Source: CAZGYE01 sp964530165 (GTDB lineage: Bacteria; Planctomycetota; Planctomycetia; Planctomycetales; Planctomycetaceae). Taken from it: DNA of 17,552 bases. Positions 15,139 through 17,552 of this stretch are shown piece after piece. Location: contig CAZGYE010000091.1 in NCBI GenBank assembly GCA_964530165.1, forward strand, positions 1-17,552, read 5' to 3'. Made by a program: the position numbers and the translations under genes. Below the pieces are notes generated by a model that had not been told where the DNA came from, did no database searches, and saw nothing but the letters and a program-made list of their open reading frames with translations. Every line of letters begins with the position of its first letter. Position 1 is the first letter of the stretch.

Positions 15139-17076
15139 TTTCGACTTGCTCCCGTTGCTTTTCGCGCCGCCGCCGGCTGGTTGCTTCTTGTCTTTCTCGC
15201 CGTAGAGGAATTCGAGTTTCAGCAGATCGCGCTGGATCAATGAATCGACGAACGTCGGCATGTAGCCGGTGGGAAGCAGCGTCTGGCCGTTGCGGTAGTT
15301 GTAGATGTCGGTGATGACCAATCCGTCGCGTTGAGGATCGAAGCCGGCGACTTCCGAGATCTGTGTGATGCCCCGTTTGCCCCCCGGCAGACGCGTGATC
15401 TGTACGACCACGTTGATCGCCGAGGCGATTTGCCGTTGGATCGAAACGACGGGCAAATCGACGGCCATCAGCACCAGCACTTCCAGCCGTTTGAGCACGT
15501 CGTCGGTGCTGTTGGCGTGCACGGTGGTCATCGAGCCGTCGTGTCCGGTGTTCATGGCCTGCAGCATATCGAGCGCCTCGGAGCCGCGGCACTCGCCGAC
15601 GATGATGCGGTCGGGCCGCATCCGCAGCGAGTTTTTCACCAAATCGCGAATCGTGTACTCGCCGGTCCCTTCGACGTTGGGCGGCTTCGACTCCAGCGTG
15701 ACGACATGATCTTGGTGCAATTGCAGCTCGGTGGTGTCCTCGATGGTGACGATGCGGTCCTTGTGCGGAATGAAGCTGGAGAGCACATTCAAGAGCGTCG
15801 TCTTGCCGGTTCCTGTCCCGCCGCTGACCAGGATATTCCGGCGATCGATGACACACGCCCGCAGGAACATGGCCGCGGAGGAGGTGATGCTGCCCAATTC
15901 AATGAGGTCGTCCATGGTGAAGCGATGCGAGGGGAACTTGCGGATGGTCAGACACGGCCCGCGCACCGCCAGCGGCGGAATGATGGCGTTCACGCGAGAG
16001 CCGTCCTGCAGCCGGGCGTCGACCAGAGGCTGGCTCTTGTCGATCCGCCGGCCGACCTGCGCGACGATCCGCTCGATAATCGATTCGGTCACCTTGTCCG
16101 AGATGAATCGCCGTCCGGAAAGCTCGACGACGCCGTCGCGTTCCACGAAGATCTGGTCGCTCTTGACGACCATAATCTCCGTGATCGTCGGCGCTCGCAG
16201 CAGGTCCTGCAGCGGTCCGAAACCGAAGACCGTGTCCTTCAGGTCCTTCTTGAGCGTTCTTTGGACCAGATACCGCTTCAGTTCCTGGTGCAGGTGCGGC
16301 CGGACCAGTGGGAAGACGTCGGTGAACTTGGTCTCGACGCGGTTGATGCGACTGCTCAGGTCGGGCTGGTCTTCCAGCCCGAGCCGCTCGCGGGTGAACA
16401 CGAGCAGGTTCTCCAATTCCGTCTCCCGCTCGGGGACCAGCGTGGCCGGGACGTCGAATTCGTTGTAGGTCAGCTTCGCCAGACTGTCGAGCTCGTCCCG
16501 ATCGCTCTCGAGAATCAGTTGATTGACCAGTAGATCGCGGAGCGTCAGACCGATCACCTCTTCCAGTAACGGATCGTTTTCCGGACCGAAGAGGTTCAGC
16601 TCGCGGCACACGTCTTCGATGTTCTTTTCCAACAGCAGGATGCTCTCGGTATCGCCGATACGGTTGTTTTCGAGTTCGTAGAGGTCGAAGCGTTCCAACA
16701 GCTTGCGGTGTACGCGGAGTTCGAGATCGGCCATGATGGAGCGCAGATGGGCCTCCATTTCCACCCGGCTGATGGGGGCCGCTTCTTCGGCCTCGAACGT
16801 CAAGGTGTACGGCCAGATGCGGACGGTCTCGCCGGCGGCAAACTCGATTGCCTCGCCGCCGATCAGCTCCGCATCGCCGATCATACAGCTATTGATGCCG
16901 ATGTTTTCCAGCCGCAGTCTGCCGTTCTCGCGGCGGATGATCGCCTGCCGCTTCGAGACCAGCGGACTCTCCAGCACCACGGTGTTCGAGGGATCGCGGC
17001 CGATGTGAATGACGTTGTCGTCCGTTTCGACCAGCAATCGCCGGCTTTCGTGGACTTTGTTGTACCAGACCTTCAT
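15124..17076 (-). CDS. tadA: TadA/CpaF pilus assembly ATPase with N-terminal FHA domain
   Basis: TadA is the hexameric cytoplasmic ATPase that powers Tad/Flp pilus assembly or secretion. The 650 residues are longer than the usual 400-480 because of an N-terminal FHA domain (about 1-95: HIGRDPSN with G26 and R27, PLVSKRQAII with S41, Q44 in place of His). A helical region follows, with short acidic stretches. The ATPase begins near FGFGPLQDLL (about 290) and has LVDARLQDGSRVN, Walker A GGTGTGKTT (419-427), the Asp box IEDTTELQL, GECRG (494-498; Cys where Val is usual) and the His box TTVHAN (H520). The ATG at 17076 has AAGGAG five bases upstream, and cpaB ends 16 bp before it. Its C-terminus ends in a Lys/Gly/Ser-rich tail whose last codons and stop lie in a telomere-like CCCTAAC repeat. 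The FHA domain suggests control by Ser/Thr phosphorylation. Confidence 0.95.
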   Translation of the reverse strand: MKVWYNKVHESRRLLVETDDNVIHIGRDPSNTVVLESPLVSKRQAIIRRENGRLRLENIGINSCMIGDAELIGGEAIEFAAGETVRIWPYTLTFEAEEAAPISRVEMEAHLRSIMADLELRVHRKLLERFDLYELENNRIGDTESILLLEKNIEDVCRELNLFGPENDPLLEEVIGLTLRDLLVNQLILESDRDELDSLAKLTYNEFDVPATLVPERETELENLLVFTRERLGLEDQPDLSSRINRVETKFTDVFPLVRPHLHQELKRYLVQRTLKKDLKDTVFGFGPLQDLLRAPTITEIMVVKSDQIFVERDGVVELSGRRFISDKVTESIIERIVAQVGRRIDKSQPLVDARLQDGSRVNAIIPPLAVRGPCLTIRKFPSHRFTMDDLIELGSITSSAAMFLRACVIDRRNILVSGGTGTGKTTLLNVLSSFIPHKDRIVTIEDTTELQLHQDHVVTLESKPPNVEGTGEYTIRDLVKNSLRMRPDRIIVGECRGSEALDMLQAMNTGHDGSMTTVHANSTDDVLKRLEVLVLMAVDLPVVSIQRQIASAINVVVQITRLPGGKRGITQISEVAGFDPQRDGLVITDIYNYRNGQTLLPTGYMPTFVDSLIQRDLLKLEFLYGEKDKKQPAGGGAKSNGSKSKGVRG

Positions 17077-17092
17077 GGGAACTCCTTAGCAC

Positions 17093-17552
17093 TCATTCTT
17101 TCGCCTTCGACGAATGCAGCATGACTTGGACGCCTTTGTTTCCGATCAGACGCAGGACGTTGAAGAGCCGTTCGGCTCGCGGTTCCATCCTGCCGCCCTC
17201 GACGCGGACGGCGATCGTGATGATGTGTTCCGGCCCCGACGAACGTCCCGCGGCCCGGCGGACCTCCGGCTTACCGGTTCGCGTTCCGAGCGCCAGGATG
17301 GGGAATGGTCCGATCACCTCGGTCGGTTGCGCCAGCAGCGCTTTGGAACTGCTCGCCTTGACGGGCTGGCCGTCGGGCAACCGGGGCACAATGAATGAGA
17401 CCAGATTTCCCGGATTCACCATCTCCGGAACGAAGTCCCCCGCGCTGACGGGCACCCAGCGGGCGACCTCGTTTTCGGCCAGCATCTCGCTGAGGTCTTT
17501 CCGGCCGGGCGTCGTCAGATCGTGCCTCAGTAGAATCTCTCCACCCCGGTAG
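17093..17552 (-). CDS. cpaB: CpaB/RcpC-like Flp pilus assembly protein, C-terminal part
   Basis: The open frame extends past the right edge of the window, leaving 152 C-terminal residues. CpaB is a periplasmic protein with an SAF-like domain, thought to link the Tad secretin to peptidoglycan or the platform. The visible part has the pattern AENEVARWVPVSAGDFVPEMVNPGNLVSFIV, like the MRAVTVPVDA...VRPGDRVDVL segment of CpaB, then a long beta-rich region with ILALGTRTG and a TIAVRVEGGRMEPRAERLFNVLRLIGNKGVQVMLH ending. Its stop codon is 16 bp before tadA and the order cpaB-tadA is standard. An internal ATG at 17485 is unlikely to be the true start since coding continues upstream. Confidence 0.8.
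   Translation of the reverse strand, partial: YRGGEILLRHDLTTPGRKDLSEMLAENEVARWVPVSAGDFVPEMVNPGNLVSFIVPRLPDGQPVKASSSKALLAQPTEVIGPFPILALGTRTGKPEVRRAAGRSSGPEHIITIAVRVEGGRMEPRAERLFNVLRLIGNKGVQVMLHSSKAKE

Overview
The window is about 62-64% G+C by eye and looks like a chromosomal piece from a planctomycete, probably of the Pirellulales type. The reasons are a large membrane Ser/Thr kinase with a caspase-like C-terminus, a Tad pilus ATPase carrying its own FHA domain, a long GH38-type hydrolase with a signal peptide, and many short palindromic and microsatellite repeats between and inside genes. This assignment is inference from gene content; no rRNA or tRNA gene is present. All intact genes lie on the minus strand, so transcription runs from the right edge to the left. 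The only plus-strand gene is a broken ISL3-type transposase at the left edge.

Right part (about 17552 down to 12312): a Tad/Flp-type secretion locus in the order cpaB (cut by the window edge), tadA with an N-terminal FHA domain, tadB, tadC, and a short membrane FHA protein. Start sites with clear Shine-Dalgarno sequences and short gaps suggest one operon. Both FHA domains have Gln where canonical FHA domains have the His of the SxxH motif.

Middle (12311 to 9258): a 393-bp spacer holds two inverted-repeat elements, one a 196-bp MITE-like unit with 19-bp perfect ends and a possible 4-bp target duplication. It is followed by an 886-residue protein with a Ser/Thr kinase, one membrane segment, four beta-rich repeats and a caspase-like domain whose catalytic Cys position reads Ser.

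Left part (9257 to 261): after a 147-bp spacer with promoter-like sequences comes a tight co-directional run. A MoxR ATPase overlaps by ATGA a predicted lipoprotein (DUF255 thioredoxin domain, six-hairpin barrel, DsbD N-terminal domain). Pyruvate kinase, a Maf nucleotide pyrophosphatase and a GH38-like secreted hydrolase follow. The lipoprotein signal peptide is encoded largely by microsatellite DNA, including ten copies of an 8-bp unit. The maf gene carries a 102-bp in-frame insertion with an 8-bp direct duplication and symmetric inverted repeats.

Most notable: the in-frame repeat insertion in maf, the kinase/beta-repeat/caspase-like fusion next to an FHA-rich Tad locus, and the repeat-built signal peptide. 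No CRISPR array, complete insertion sequence, tRNA or rRNA was seen.
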